Notes under the pieces: model-generated | Database searches by the model: none | The model's input: only the letters and a program-made list of their open reading frames with translations | Told to the model about the DNA's origin: nothing | Part shown: positions 5,813 to 5,925 of the stretch, piece by piece | Layout of the letters: every line of letters starts with the position of its first letter | Position numbering within the stretch: position 1 is the stretch's first letter | Made by a program: the position numbers and the translations under genes | NCBI GenBank assembly: GCA_945957245.1 | Contig: CAMFLD010000191.1 | Span: 1 to 5,925 of the forward strand | DNA from: an uncultured Flavobacterium sp. | Lineage (GTDB): Bacteria > Bacteroidota > Bacteroidia > Flavobacteriales > Flavobacteriaceae | Direction: 5' to 3' | DNA: 5,925 nt

Positions 5813-5925
5813 GTTTTGGAGATTTTTTTAAATTCTTCTAATGACAAGTCAATCAGATGTTCTATCTGAAGGAAGTTTTGAGCTAGTTTTGACACATCAT
5901 TTTCAATATTATTAGTGCCCAAGGG
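5809..5925 (-). CDS. C-terminus of an unidentified protein (5' end outside window)
   Basis: A minus-strand frame is open from the window edge (5925) to TAA at 5809-5811, giving 38 residues. The other two minus frames and the plus frames here contain stops. The sequence has an amphipathic, Leu/Ile-spaced helical look (SKLAQNFLQIEHLIDLSLEEF) and ends in a basic KKISKT tail, consistent with a soluble protein or a coiled-coil end. No family is recognised. Its stop overlaps the purM stop by two bases (5810-5811), so the two genes are convergent with no space for a separate terminator between them. The call rests on an open frame of only 117 bases and on its protein-like composition. Confidence 0.55.
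   Translation of the reverse strand, partial: PLGTNNIENDVSKLAQNFLQIEHLIDLSLEEFKKISKT

Overview
The window is AT-rich and reads as a chromosomal segment of a Bacteroidota bacterium, most likely Flavobacterium or a close relative. The evidence is a type III glutamine synthetase C-terminus, a type IX secretion (T9SS) type A C-terminal sorting domain, a secreted-protein N-terminal domain typical of the phylum, a long-form PurM, and promoter candidates of the Bacteroidota kind (TAnnTTTG at -7, in one case with TTG at -33). Start codons are preceded by A-rich DNA with little sign of Shine-Dalgarno pairing.

Layout. Bases 2-343 (+) hold the last 113 codons of glutamine synthetase III, followed by a strong hairpin terminator (368-408) that probably also ends the opposing transcript. 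Bases 414-1881 (-) hold a tightly coupled two-gene unit. The first gene encodes a small secreted protein that is mostly a T9SS sorting domain. The second encodes a secreted protein with five 37/40-residue repeats resembling beta-propeller blades. A 100-bp divergent promoter region (1882-1981) separates this unit from a three-gene operon on the + strand (1982-4541). That operon encodes three paralogous exported proteins, each with two OmpA-like domains. The genes are 2 bp apart and then overlap by 4 bp. Next, with its own promoter, is purM (4634-5812), a housekeeping purine-biosynthesis gene. The last 117 bases hold the C-terminus of an unidentified minus-strand gene whose stop codon overlaps that of purM.

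The two accessory loci between the housekeeping genes are the interesting part. The OmpA-like trio looks like a tandem triplication of a soluble periplasmic protein with no visible lipobox or beta-barrel. In all three copies the N-terminal OmpA domain keeps the Asp/Arg pair used for peptidoglycan binding. In all three the C-terminal domain has a Cys-Cys pair (GH[I/L]CC) where that Asp should be. The inferred role is a cell-envelope or peptidoglycan-associated function with a redox-, metal- or structure-related twist, but nothing in the window proves this. The T9SS/repeat-protein pair is probably a surface or extracellular module whose repeats have recently been expanded by a 231-bp duplication. 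I see no RNA gene, insertion sequence, CRISPR array or phage gene, and no stretch of over 300 bases without a gene.
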